DNA from: Baekduia alba
GTDB lineage: Bacteria > Actinomycetota > Thermoleophilia > Solirubrobacterales > Solirubrobacteraceae
Reading direction: 5' to 3'
NCBI RefSeq assembly: GCF_028416635.1
Contig: NZ_CP114013.1
Coordinates: 2,418,001 to 2,482,000 of the forward strand
DNA length: 64,000 nt
Positions within the stretch are counted from its first letter, which is position 1; each line of letters opens with the position of its first letter. Positions 1 through 7,571 of this stretch are shown in pieces. Both the position numbers and the translations under genes were made by a program. The notes beneath the pieces were generated by a model. It searched no databases and was not told the origin of the DNA. It worked only from the letters and a program-made list of their open reading frames with translations.

Positions 1-758
1 ATCAGCGCGACGGATCCGGCGAAGCCGGCGCTCTCGCGCAGCTCGCCGCGATCGCGCTCGACGCCGGTGGCCGCGGCCGACGCCGCCTCGTGGCGGCCTA
101 GCGCCCACGGGATCACCAGCAGCGACGCCAGCGGCGCCGCGACGATGCCCAGCGCGACCGCGGTCTCGCCCGACGCGAGCCCCACGGCCACCGCGACCGG
201 GAAGCAGAAGCGCGAGAGCGACTCGAACAGCACGAGCCCGCCGTACAGGCCGAACCACTGATGCCCCGCGAAGTAGCCGCGCGCGAAGTACGACGCCGCG
301 TAGGCCATGGCCGCGCCGATCAGGATCCAGTACAGCGACGCGTGGCCGTCGAACAGCCCGTCCTGGATCGGCCCGCGCAGCGCCAGGGCCACGACCAGGA
401 AGCCGAGCGCGAACGACGCCTGGATCGTCGCCGGCACCCGCAGCGGGTGGCCGGCGTTGATCCCGCGCGCGCGGCGGTCGGCGATCGTCCGGGAGAGCAG
501 CTGCTCGACCGGCCGGTAGATCACCGACATGATCACGAACAGCAACGACCACAACAACGACACGCGGCCGTAGTCGGCGCCGTCCAGCACATGCCCGGCG
601 ACGCCGAAGTACGCGAACGTGAACAGCCCGGTCGCGGCGATCCCGATCGACAGGATCCGCGCGCCCGAGCCGTAGGACCGCTCGCCGCCCGTCGCACCCG
701 CGTCGCCGTCGGCCGACGCGGGGATCAGGTCTTCCGATGCCCAGTCGCTAGTGGTCAA
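1..758 (-). CDS. Oligosaccharide flippase-like multispanning membrane protein (3' end outside window)
   Basis: About 252 codons are visible before the window edge. The product is hydrophobic with several membrane spans, starting near ILSIGIAATGLFTFAYFG after a polar N-terminal tail of about 30 residues. It resembles Wzx/MurJ-type lipid-linked oligosaccharide flippases, which would move glycan precursors across the cytoplasmic membrane. The chosen start is a TTG overlapping the end of the methyltransferase gene by 11 bases; no ATG or GTG lies in frame close by, so the start is uncertain. It is the third gene of a minus-strand operon with a GT2 glycosyltransferase and a methyltransferase, which supports a role in envelope glycan assembly. 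The subfamily is not resolved. Confidence 0.7.
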   Translation of the reverse strand, partial: MTTSDWASEDLIPASADGDAGATGGERSYGSGARILSIGIAATGLFTFAYFGVAGHVLDGADYGRVSLLWSLLFVIMSVIYRPVEQLLSRTIADRRARGINAGHPLRVPATIQASFALGFLVVALALRGPIQDGLFDGHASLYWILIGAAMAYAASYFARGYFAGHQWFGLYGGLVLFESLSRFCFPVAVAVGLASGETAVALGIVAAPLASLLVIPWALGRHEAASAAATGVERDRGELRESAGFAGSVAL

Positions 759-1383
759 CGCGGACGAGGAGCATCGTCCACGGGAACGGGGAGCGCGCCT
801 CGACGACGGTCCCGTAGCGGCCGAGCAGTTGGGTGAAGCTGCGCTTGGACCAGTGGTTCAGGTGGCCCGGCGTGTTGCCCAGGTCCTTCAGGTACGCGCC
901 ACGGGCCATGTTCAGCCCGCGCCACAGCGGCTCGCGCGGCACGGAGACCAGCAGGTACTTGGACGCGATCCGCGCCATCTCGGAGACCGTGTGCTCCGGG
1001 TCCGGCACGTGCTCGAGGACCTCGATCGCCGTGGCGACCTCGAACTCGCCGTCGGCGAACGGCAGGTTCTCGGCCTTCATCACGACGTATTGGAGGCACG
1101 GGTGCTGCCGGCCCTTCCAGGCCTCGTGCAGCTGCGGGTCGTCGAGGTCGAGGCCGACGATGCGCTGCATGCCGGGCGTCTGGGCCCACTGGTGCGTCAG
1201 CACGCCCTCGCCGCAGCCGACGTCCAGCAGCGTCGTCGGCGTGGCCTTGGTGAACAGCTCCTCGAGCGTGCGCTCGAAGCCCGCCTGCAGGCGCCGCGCC
1301 ACCGGGTTGGTGGTGCCGTACTTGTCGTAGGTGTTGCCGGTGACCGTGCCTTCTTGGTCCACGGTGACGGTCGGAGGGGTCAT
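748..1383 (-). CDS. Class I SAM-dependent methyltransferase
   Basis: 211 residues. The SAM-binding glycine loop LLDVGCGEG is at about residues 45-53, followed by the acidic strand end IVGLDLDD and the later motifs NLPFADGEFEVATAIEVLEHVPD. This is the Methyltransf_11/UbiE-like pattern of small-molecule or sugar methyltransferases. The ATG overlaps the stop of the upstream GT2 gene as ATGA (1380-1383), so the two are translationally coupled. Given its neighbours, the substrate is probably a lipid-linked sugar or glycan precursor. That is inferred from context only. Confidence 0.85.
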   Translation of the reverse strand: MTPPTVTVDQEGTVTGNTYDKYGTTNPVARRLQAGFERTLEELFTKATPTTLLDVGCGEGVLTHQWAQTPGMQRIVGLDLDDPQLHEAWKGRQHPCLQYVVMKAENLPFADGEFEVATAIEVLEHVPDPEHTVSEMARIASKYLLVSVPREPLWRGLNMARGAYLKDLGNTPGHLNHWSKRSFTQLLGRYGTVVEARSPFPWTMLLVRVDH

Positions 1384-2426
1384 AGCTTGAGGGCCTCTCG
1401 TTCCTCGGTGCGGCCGGCCTGGGCGCCGGTGGTGGCCTGCTGGCCGGTAGGCCGCGCGCCGGGCTCGTAATGGGACGGGGGGACGCCGAGCTGGAGCTCG
1501 ATGCGCCGGACGCGCTCGAAGATCCGCTGGGACATGATGCGCTGGCCGTACAGGAGGTCGCCGATGATGCCCAGCACGCCGACCACGACGGACGCGTTGA
1601 AGAGCACGGCGCCGAAGATCAGCGACTGCACGTGGCCGGCGCCCTCGCCGTCGGCGTAGGCGATGACGAACCGGATGAACGGGATCAGCGCGAGGATGAA
1701 CAGCGCGAACGAGAGCGTGGAGAAGACCTTCAGCGGCTCGTACTGCGTGTAGATGCGCGTGATCGCCACGGCGTTGCGCCGGACGTAGGAGCTCATCGAC
1801 GGGAACAGCCGCGACTCGCGCGTCTTCGGGTTGGTCCCGATCGCCACGTGGTCGGTCGCGACCAGCAGCTTGCCCGCCTGGATGATCGTCTCGAGCGTGT
1901 AGGTGTACTTCGAGACGACCGCCATCTGGATCGCGGCCTCGCGGTTGTAGGCGCGGAAGCCGGACGTCGTGTCGGGCACGTCGGTGTTCGACGCCTGACG
2001 CACGACCCACGAGCCGAGGTTCTGCAGCCGCTTCTTCAGCGGCGAGAAGTGCTCGATCGTGTCGGTCTCGCGGTCGCCGACGACCATGTCGGCGCGGCCT
2101 TCGACGATCGGCAGCACCAGCTTGGGGATGTCGCTGCCCATGTACTGGTTGTCGGCGTCGGTGTTGACGATGACGTCGGCGCCGAGCTTGAGGCACGCGT
2201 CCAGGCCCGCCTGGAAGCCGGCCGCCAGGCCCTTGTTGTTCGTCAGCTTGACGATGTGGTCGACGCCGTTGTCGCGCGCCACCTCGATCGTCCGGTCGGT
2301 CGAGCCGTCATCGATCACCAGCCATTCGACCGTCTCGAAGCCGGGGACCTCACGGGGGAGGTCTGCCAGCGTGCCGGGCAGCGTCTCCTCCTCGTTGAGG
2401 CAGGGGATCTGGATGATGAGCTTCAT
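1380..2426 (-). CDS. GT2-family glycosyltransferase with two C-terminal membrane helices
   Basis: 348 residues. The N-terminal GT-A domain begins MKLIIQIPCLNEEETL and carries the nucleotide-binding VIDDGSTD and metal-binding TDADNQY motifs. Two hydrophobic segments follow (about residues 233-253 and 268-292), then a polar tail. This is the layout of polyprenyl-phosphate (dolichol-phosphate mannose synthase-like) sugar transferases, which charge a lipid carrier at the cytoplasmic face. Such a lipid-sugar could feed the polyprenyl-sugar-using GT39-like protein encoded divergently at 5639-7453; that link is inference. It is first in an operon with the methyltransferase and the flippase-like gene. 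Confidence 0.88.
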   Translation of the reverse strand: MKLIIQIPCLNEEETLPGTLADLPREVPGFETVEWLVIDDGSTDRTIEVARDNGVDHIVKLTNNKGLAAGFQAGLDACLKLGADVIVNTDADNQYMGSDIPKLVLPIVEGRADMVVGDRETDTIEHFSPLKKRLQNLGSWVVRQASNTDVPDTTSGFRAYNREAAIQMAVVSKYTYTLETIIQAGKLLVATDHVAIGTNPKTRESRLFPSMSSYVRRNAVAITRIYTQYEPLKVFSTLSFALFILALIPFIRFVIAYADGEGAGHVQSLIFGAVLFNASVVVGVLGIIGDLLYGQRIMSQRIFERVRRIELQLGVPPSHYEPGARPTGQQATTGAQAGRTEEREALKL

Positions 2427-2512
2427 GAGAAGGGTGGGGACGGCACGCGGGGGAACGCAGAGCAGAGCGAAGGCGTGCCGTACACTCGCGAGCCCAGTAT
2501 CTCAGAGGCTCG

Positions 2513-2541
2513 GGACGTACGTCGTCGCACGTAAAACGTCC
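2513..2541. promoter_or_regulatory. ACGT-core inverted repeats in a divergent promoter region
   Basis: The 150-base gap between the minus-strand GT2 operon and the plus-strand membrane glycosyltransferase genes contains the perfect palindrome GACGTACGTC (2514-2523). It also has GGACGT (2513-2518) paired at a distance with ACGTCC (2536-2541), and a third ACGT in between. This could be an operator controlling both directions. No matching regulator is adjacent. Confidence 0.35.
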
Positions 2542-2576
2542 TAACACGCCCCGGGCCGCTGGACCTCGACCACTGT

Positions 2577-4118
2577 ATGGAGAGCGCGACGCTCACCTCG
2601 CCGAGCGCGCGACTGCGCGCCCTGCCGGAACGCGCCTGGGCGCGGGCCGGGTTCGCGCTGCTCTGCCTCGGGGCGCTCATCGGGTACCTGGTGTACCCGA
2701 CCTATCCGAACTACGACTCGGCCTACTCGCTGATCTGGGGCCGCGAGCTCGTCGACGGGACGCTGCCGTCCTTCGACGCCTATCGGACGCCGACCGAGCA
2801 TCCACTGGCCGTCGCGGTCGGCGCGGTGCTGTCGCTGCTGGGCGACACCGTCGGGCCGCGCACCTGGCTGCTGCTCACCGTCGCGGCCTTCTGCCTCCTG
2901 GTCGCCGGCGTCTACCGCCTGGGCCGCGCGGCGTTCGGGCCGTGGGTCGGCCTGGTCGCGGCGCTGCTGGTCCTCTCGCGCCTGGACTACGCGTTCCTGG
3001 CCGCGCGCGGCTACATCGACGTGCCGTACCTGGCGCTCGTGGCCTGGGCGGCGGCGTTCGAGACCGCCAGGCCGCGGCGCGGCGGCGTGGTCTGGGTCCT
3101 GCTGGTGCTCGCCGGGCTGCTGCGCCCGGAGGCGTGGCTGCTGGGCGGCGCCTACTGGCTGTGGTGCGGCTGGCCGGCGGAGTCCCCGCCCAGAGGGCTC
3201 GGATCCGCGGCGAGTGTTCGCCCAGAGGGCGAAACTCGCGACTGGCGGCGGCTCCTGCGAACCGCCGGCTACGCGGCGCTCGCGCCCGTCCTGTGGGCCC
3301 TCACGGACCTGCTCGTGACCGGCGACGCGCTCTTCTCCCTGCGCCACACCAGCTCGCTGGCCAACGACCTCCAGCGCACCAAGCCGGCCTCGGAGGCGCC
3401 GTCGTTCGCGGTCCACTCGCTGAACGCGACGCTGAAGTGGCCGGTGCTGATCGGCGCGGTCCTCGGCGTCGCGCTCGCGCTGGTCTACGCGCGGCGCCGT
3501 GCGACGGTCCCGCTCGCGCTCGCCGCCTCGGGCCTGCTCACCTTCGGCGTCATCGCCGCCGCCGGCCTCTCGGTGATCGATCGCTACCTCGCGGTGTCGG
3601 CGCTCGCCCTGATCGTCTTCGCCGCCTTCGCGATCGCCGGCTTCACGGTCCTGGCGCCGGGCCACCCGGCGCGCAGGCCGTGGATCGTCGCCGCGTGCGT
3701 CGTCGCGCTCGGTGGCGCCGCGTTCACGGCCTCGCATCTTCATCCTGGGTACATCGACCGTGAGCTCACCACCCGCCGCGAGCTGCGCCAGGAGCTGGCG
3801 CGGGTCGTCAAGACCAACGCCTTCAAGACCGCGAACCGCTGCGGCCCGGTGACCGTGCCCAACCACAAGCTCATCCCGGACGCGCGCTGGATCCTGCACG
3901 CCGACGCCGACGAGGTCCGGGCGCGCTCGGACCTGCCGGACTTCGGCCAGGACGCCAAGGGCGTCCAGGTGTTCGTGACCGGCCCGACGATGCTCACGAA
4001 CTCGACCTACGGGCCGTTCGTCCCCGGCTCGCGCGACGATGCACGGATCCAGATCCCCGGCCCCGGGCTCCGCCTGATCGACCGCAGCCCCCATTTCCTT
4101 GTCTATGCCTCCTGCTGA
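2577..4118 (+). CDS. Multispanning membrane protein, GT39/GT-C-like, paralogue 1
   Basis: 513 residues with many membrane helices and a soluble C-terminal part of about 110 residues. An early acidic loop motif (PNYDSAYSLIWGRELVDG) sits where GT-C glycosyltransferases carry catalytic acidic residues on the first extracytoplasmic loop. A second conserved region reads LRPEAWLLGGAYWLW. It is clearly homologous along its whole length to the next gene, for example PTEHPLAVA, RGYIDVPYLA and PNHKLIPDARWIL. Activity is inferred from topology and neighbours; family-level identification is tentative. A twin-hairpin repeat (3179-3240) is embedded in frame and encodes roughly residues 201-222 of a variable hydrophilic loop. 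Confidence 0.75.
   Translation: MESATLTSPSARLRALPERAWARAGFALLCLGALIGYLVYPTYPNYDSAYSLIWGRELVDGTLPSFDAYRTPTEHPLAVAVGAVLSLLGDTVGPRTWLLLTVAAFCLLVAGVYRLGRAAFGPWVGLVAALLVLSRLDYAFLAARGYIDVPYLALVAWAAAFETARPRRGGVVWVLLVLAGLLRPEAWLLGGAYWLWCGWPAESPPRGLGSAASVRPEGETRDWRRLLRTAGYAALAPVLWALTDLLVTGDALFSLRHTSSLANDLQRTKPASEAPSFAVHSLNATLKWPVLIGAVLGVALALVYARRRATVPLALAASGLLTFGVIAAAGLSVIDRYLAVSALALIVFAAFAIAGFTVLAPGHPARRPWIVAACVVALGGAAFTASHLHPGYIDRELTTRRELRQELARVVKTNAFKTANRCGPVTVPNHKLIPDARWILHADADEVRARSDLPDFGQDAKGVQVFVTGPTMLTNSTYGPFVPGSRDDARIQIPGPGLRLIDRSPHFLVYASC
3179..3240 (+). repeat. Twin-hairpin GCCC-AGA-GGGC repeat, copy A (inside a CDS)
   Basis: Hairpin 1 spans 3179-3206: outer arms GGAGTCC/GGATCC with one bulge, inner GCCC-AGA-GGGC. 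Hairpin 2 spans 3210-3239: GCGAGT, bulged G, TTCGCCC, loop AGA, GGGCGAA, ACTCGC, which is 13 base pairs. The spacer is 3 nt. The element is read through in frame by the membrane-protein gene. Copies B, C and D lie at 19166-19238 and 33376-33543. Confidence 0.8.
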
Positions 4119-5652
4119 CGTGGCGACCCCGCCCGCGCCGGCGTCCGACCCGCCGCCCGCGCGCACGGGCGTGCTCGCGCGCCTCGCCGCGCTGCCCTGG
4201 CCCGGCCTCGCGCTCGCCGCGCTGGCCATCGCCACGCTCGTCGGCTTCCTCGTCTACCCGACCTATCCCAACTACGACAGCTACTACTCGCTGATCTGGG
4301 GCCGGGAGATCCTGCACGGCCACCTCCCGAGCTTCGACGAGTACCGCTCGCCGACCGAGCACCCGCTCGCGGTCGCCTTCGGAGCGGCGCTGTCGCTGCT
4401 CGGCCGCCACGGCGACCGCGTGATGGTGTTCTTCACCGAGGCGTCGTTCGTCGTGCTGTGCGCCGGGATCTACCAGCTGGCGCGGCGCGCGTTCACGCCG
4501 CTGGTCGGCCTCGCCGCGGCGGGGATCCTGTGCACGCGCTTCGACTTCCCGTTCCTGGCCGCGCGCGCCTACATCGACATCCCGTACCTGGCGTTCGTCG
4601 TCTGGGCCGCGGCGCTGGAGGTCGGCCGGCCGCGCCGGGGCGGGATCGTCTGGGTCCTGCTGGCCTGCGCCGGGCTGCTGCGCCCGGAGGCGTGGCTGAT
4701 CATCGGGCTGTACTTCCTGTGGATGTGCAGCGGGGAGCTGGGGGTGGGTGGGGACGGGGTTGAGCAGCACCCGCACGGCCGCGCGCGGCTGATCCGCTGG
4801 GCGCGCTACGCCGCGTGGGCGGCCGTCGGGCCGGTCGTCTGGGTCATCACCGACTTCGTCGTCACCGGCCACCCGCTCTTCTCGCTGCAGCACACGACCG
4901 GCCTGGCCGAGGAGCTCGGCCGCACCAAGGGCCTGGCCGAGGTGCCGGACGCGACCAAGAAGTTCTTCCTCAACCTGGCCAAGCCGCCGGTGCTCTACGC
5001 GGGCATCGCGGGCTTCCTCGCCGCGCTCGTGCTCGCGCCGCGGCGCGTGCTGATGCCCGCGGCGCTGTGGGTGGTCGGGACCGGGACGTTCGTGATGGTC
5101 GGCGTCGCCGGCCTGTCGGTGATCGACCGCTACCTGCTCGTCCCGACGCTGATGGTCATGGTCTTCGCCGCGGTCGTGCTCGCCGGCTGGACGATGCTGC
5201 GCTCCGACCTCCTGATCCGCAAGGTCTGGGCGGTCGCGGCGCTGGCCGTGATCGTCTACGGCGTCGCGTTCACCGCGACGCGGGTCAACTTCCACAACTT
5301 CGACGCCGAGCTGCGGCTGCGCGGCAACTCGCACCGCTCGCTGGTGCGGCTGCTCGACCAGCCCGCGGTCAAGGCCGCGCGCAAGTGCGGGCCGGTGACG
5401 ACGCCCAACCACAAGCTCGTGCCCGACACGCGCTGGATCCTGGACGCGACCGCGTCGCAGGTCGTGGCGCGCGCCGACCCCGCGCAGGCCAGGCACATCG
5501 GCCGGGGCGTCTCGCTGTTCGTCGTCGACCGTGGCGCGCTGCTGCGCCAGGCGCTGGTCGCCGATACCGACGACCCGTTTGACAACGTCCCGCTGCCGGA
5601 CTTCCGCCGCCTGGCCTTCACCGACTACTACGCCGCGTATGTCCGCTGTTGA
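4105..5652 (+). CDS. Multispanning membrane protein, GT39/GT-C-like, paralogue 2
   Basis: 515 residues from ATG 4105; a TTG two codons earlier is possible. It is a full-length paralogue of the preceding gene, with the same acidic loop (PNYDSYYSLIWGREI), PTEHPLAVAFGAALSLLG, RAYIDIPYLAF and C-terminal PNHKLVPDTRWIL segments. In place of the repeat-encoded loop it has a different glycine/histidine-rich stretch (ELGVGGDGVEQHPHG). The start overlaps the upstream gene by 14 bases, and the next gene overlaps this one by exactly 14 bases as well. It probably transfers sugar from a lipid donor on the outer face of the membrane. Substrate unknown. Confidence 0.75.
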   Translation: MPPADVATPPAPASDPPPARTGVLARLAALPWPGLALAALAIATLVGFLVYPTYPNYDSYYSLIWGREILHGHLPSFDEYRSPTEHPLAVAFGAALSLLGRHGDRVMVFFTEASFVVLCAGIYQLARRAFTPLVGLAAAGILCTRFDFPFLAARAYIDIPYLAFVVWAAALEVGRPRRGGIVWVLLACAGLLRPEAWLIIGLYFLWMCSGELGVGGDGVEQHPHGRARLIRWARYAAWAAVGPVVWVITDFVVTGHPLFSLQHTTGLAEELGRTKGLAEVPDATKKFFLNLAKPPVLYAGIAGFLAALVLAPRRVLMPAALWVVGTGTFVMVGVAGLSVIDRYLLVPTLMVMVFAAVVLAGWTMLRSDLLIRKVWAVAALAVIVYGVAFTATRVNFHNFDAELRLRGNSHRSLVRLLDQPAVKAARKCGPVTTPNHKLVPDTRWILDATASQVVARADPAQARHIGRGVSLFVVDRGALLRQALVADTDDPFDNVPLPDFRRLAFTDYYAAYVRC

Positions 5653-7453
5653 GGAGGGCGTGACGGCATCCGCGATCGCCCTGCGCGATGACGCGCCCGT
5701 GGGGGAGGACGCGGCGCGCCGTGCCGTGCGCAAGGCCGATCGCCGCGCGAAGCTGAAGTGGGCGCCGTGGGTGGCGCTGCTGCTGGCGTTCTCGTTCGTG
5801 CTGCGCGTGTGGGGCGCCAAGCAGGGGCTGCCCTACGCCTACAACGCCGACGAGAACGCGCACTTCGTGCCCAAGGCCATCGGGCTCTTCGGCCACGGGT
5901 GGAACCCGCACTACTTCGTCAACCCGCCGGCCTACACGTACCTGCTGCACATCGTCTTCGCGGTGTGGTTCGGCGGCCGGGAGGGCGTCAGCGACGCCTT
6001 CGCGCGCGACCCCACCGAGGTGTTCCTGGTGGCGCGCGTGGTCGCGGCGGCGTGCGGGACGTTGGCGGTCTGGCTGCTCTACCTGGGCGGGACCAAGCTG
6101 TTCGCCGATCGCCGCGTCGGCTTCCTCGGCGCCGGGCTGCTGGGCGTCGGCTTCCTGCCGGTCTTCTACTCGCACCTGGCGCTCAACGACGTGCCGACGC
6201 TCGCGCCGATCTGCCTGGCGCTGTACGGCACGGCCGGGATCGTGCGTCAGGGGCGGCTGGTCGACTTCCTGGTCGCCGGCGTCGGCCTCGGGCTGGCGTG
6301 CGCGACCAAGTACACCGGCGGCATCGCGCTGCTGCCGATCCTGGCCGCGGCGGCGGGCTGGCTGGTCGGGCGCCGGCGGCTGCGGTGGTCGACGGTGATC
6401 GGCGGGATGATCCTGTGCGGGCTCTGCGCTGCGGCGTTCTTCTTCGTCACCAACCCCTACGCCCTGCTCGACTACTCCGGGTTCAGCGACGGCCTGAACC
6501 ACCAGACGACGGTCGCCGACGACGCGCTGGGCAAGCTGGGGCTGACCGAGGACAACGGGCTCGCCTACTACCTGTGGACGATCACGTGGGGGCTGGGCTG
6601 GATCCCGGCGGTGGCGGCGGCGGTGGGCGTCGTCCTCACCGCGCGCGACAATTGGCGGATCGCCTTCGTGCTGGTCCCGGCGCCGGTCCTGTTCCTGCTG
6701 TTCATGGGCACGCAGGAGCGGTTCTTCGGGCGGTGGCTGATGCCGGTCTTCCCGATGATCTGCCTGCTCGCGGCCTACGCGGTGGTGCGCGTGGCGGGGT
6801 GGATCGCCGGCCGGCGGCCGGTGCTGGCGCCGACGATGCTCGTGCTCGCCGCCGCGCTGCTGTGCGGCCAGGGGCTCGTGTACTCCCTGCACATCGGCCA
6901 GGTGCTGCAGCGCGACGACACGCGCAACATGGCGCGCGCGTGGTTCGTCGCGCACGTGCCGCCGAAGACCAAGGTCGTCGTCGAGCCGGTCGTCCCGGAC
7001 GGCTGGGCCCAGGACATCGGCGACCCGTCGCCGCTGACCAACAACGGCAACCGCTGGGTGAAGTTCCCGACGTCGCGCTCGAACATCGCCAACGACGGCT
7101 CTGAGATCACGGGGCCCGGGCGGATCGTCAACATCGAGGACTACGAGCGGACGCTCTACCCGGGGCTCGTGGACAAGTACGAGGAGCAGGGCTACTGCTG
7201 GGTCGTCGTCGGCTCGACGCAGCGCGGCCGGGCCGAGGTCGAGCCCGACGCGGTCCCGCGCGCGCTGGCCTACTACCAGGAGCTCGAGAAGCGCGCGGAC
7301 ACGGCCTACGTGGCGTCGCCCTACCGCGACGGCGCGGGCCCGGTCGACTTCAACTTCGACTGGTCGTTCGACTTCTACCCGCTCGCCTACCACCGGCCGG
7401 GGCCGACGATGACGATCTACCACCTCCGCGGCGGGCGCTGCGCCAGCGGGTAG
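5639..7453 (+). CDS. GT39-family (PMT-like) membrane glycosyltransferase
   Basis: 604 residues. A cytoplasmic basic N-terminus precedes about 11-12 membrane helices. The first outer loop has the acidic motif AYNADENAHFVPKAIGLF and FVNPPAYTYL, typical of ArnT/PMT-type glycosyltransferases that use polyprenyl-phosphate sugars. A large soluble C-terminal domain of about 150 residues follows. The ATG lies inside the end of the previous gene (14-base overlap), so the three genes form one unit. The GT2 protein encoded on the other strand is a candidate donor-forming enzyme. Acceptor unknown. Confidence 0.82.
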   Translation: MSAVEEGVTASAIALRDDAPVGEDAARRAVRKADRRAKLKWAPWVALLLAFSFVLRVWGAKQGLPYAYNADENAHFVPKAIGLFGHGWNPHYFVNPPAYTYLLHIVFAVWFGGREGVSDAFARDPTEVFLVARVVAAACGTLAVWLLYLGGTKLFADRRVGFLGAGLLGVGFLPVFYSHLALNDVPTLAPICLALYGTAGIVRQGRLVDFLVAGVGLGLACATKYTGGIALLPILAAAAGWLVGRRRLRWSTVIGGMILCGLCAAAFFFVTNPYALLDYSGFSDGLNHQTTVADDALGKLGLTEDNGLAYYLWTITWGLGWIPAVAAAVGVVLTARDNWRIAFVLVPAPVLFLLFMGTQERFFGRWLMPVFPMICLLAAYAVVRVAGWIAGRRPVLAPTMLVLAAALLCGQGLVYSLHIGQVLQRDDTRNMARAWFVAHVPPKTKVVVEPVVPDGWAQDIGDPSPLTNNGNRWVKFPTSRSNIANDGSEITGPGRIVNIEDYERTLYPGLVDKYEEQGYCWVVVGSTQRGRAEVEPDAVPRALAYYQELEKRADTAYVASPYRDGAGPVDFNFDWSFDFYPLAYHRPGPTMTIYHLRGGRCASG

Positions 7454-7515
7454 GCCGGCCCGCGGTCCGTTTCCCGCCGGCCGCGGCGTGCGCGCCGCCA
7501 GGCGAGCACCCGCAA

Positions 7516-7549
7516 GGCCATGGCGAGCCCCTAGGGCGAGTCCATGGCC
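7516..7549 (+). terminator. Hairpin between glycosyltransferase and rib operons
   Basis: GGCCATGG (7516-7523) pairs with CCATGGCC (7542-7549). An inner GCCC-CTA-GGGC hairpin (7527-7537) is separated from it by an internal loop. It sits after the GT39-like gene and just before the ribD -10 box, so it could end the upstream transcript. No T-tract follows. The core resembles the twin-hairpin repeats, but with a CTA loop and unrelated arms. Confidence 0.5.
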
Positions 7550-7556
7550 CGGGCCC

Positions 7557-7562
7557 TATCCT
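7557..7562 (+). promoter_or_regulatory. -10 box of the rib operon
   Basis: TATCCT ends 9 nt before the ribD GTG, predicting a leaderless or nearly leaderless mRNA. No FMN-riboswitch core is recognisable in the short gap. Confidence 0.5.
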
Positions 7563-7571
7563 CCAGAACTG

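Noticed and set aside
7516-7549. Assigning the hairpin before ribD to the twin-hairpin repeat family
   Set aside because: It shares a GCCC-N3-GGGC core, but the loop is CTA, the arms are unrelated and there is no second hairpin.
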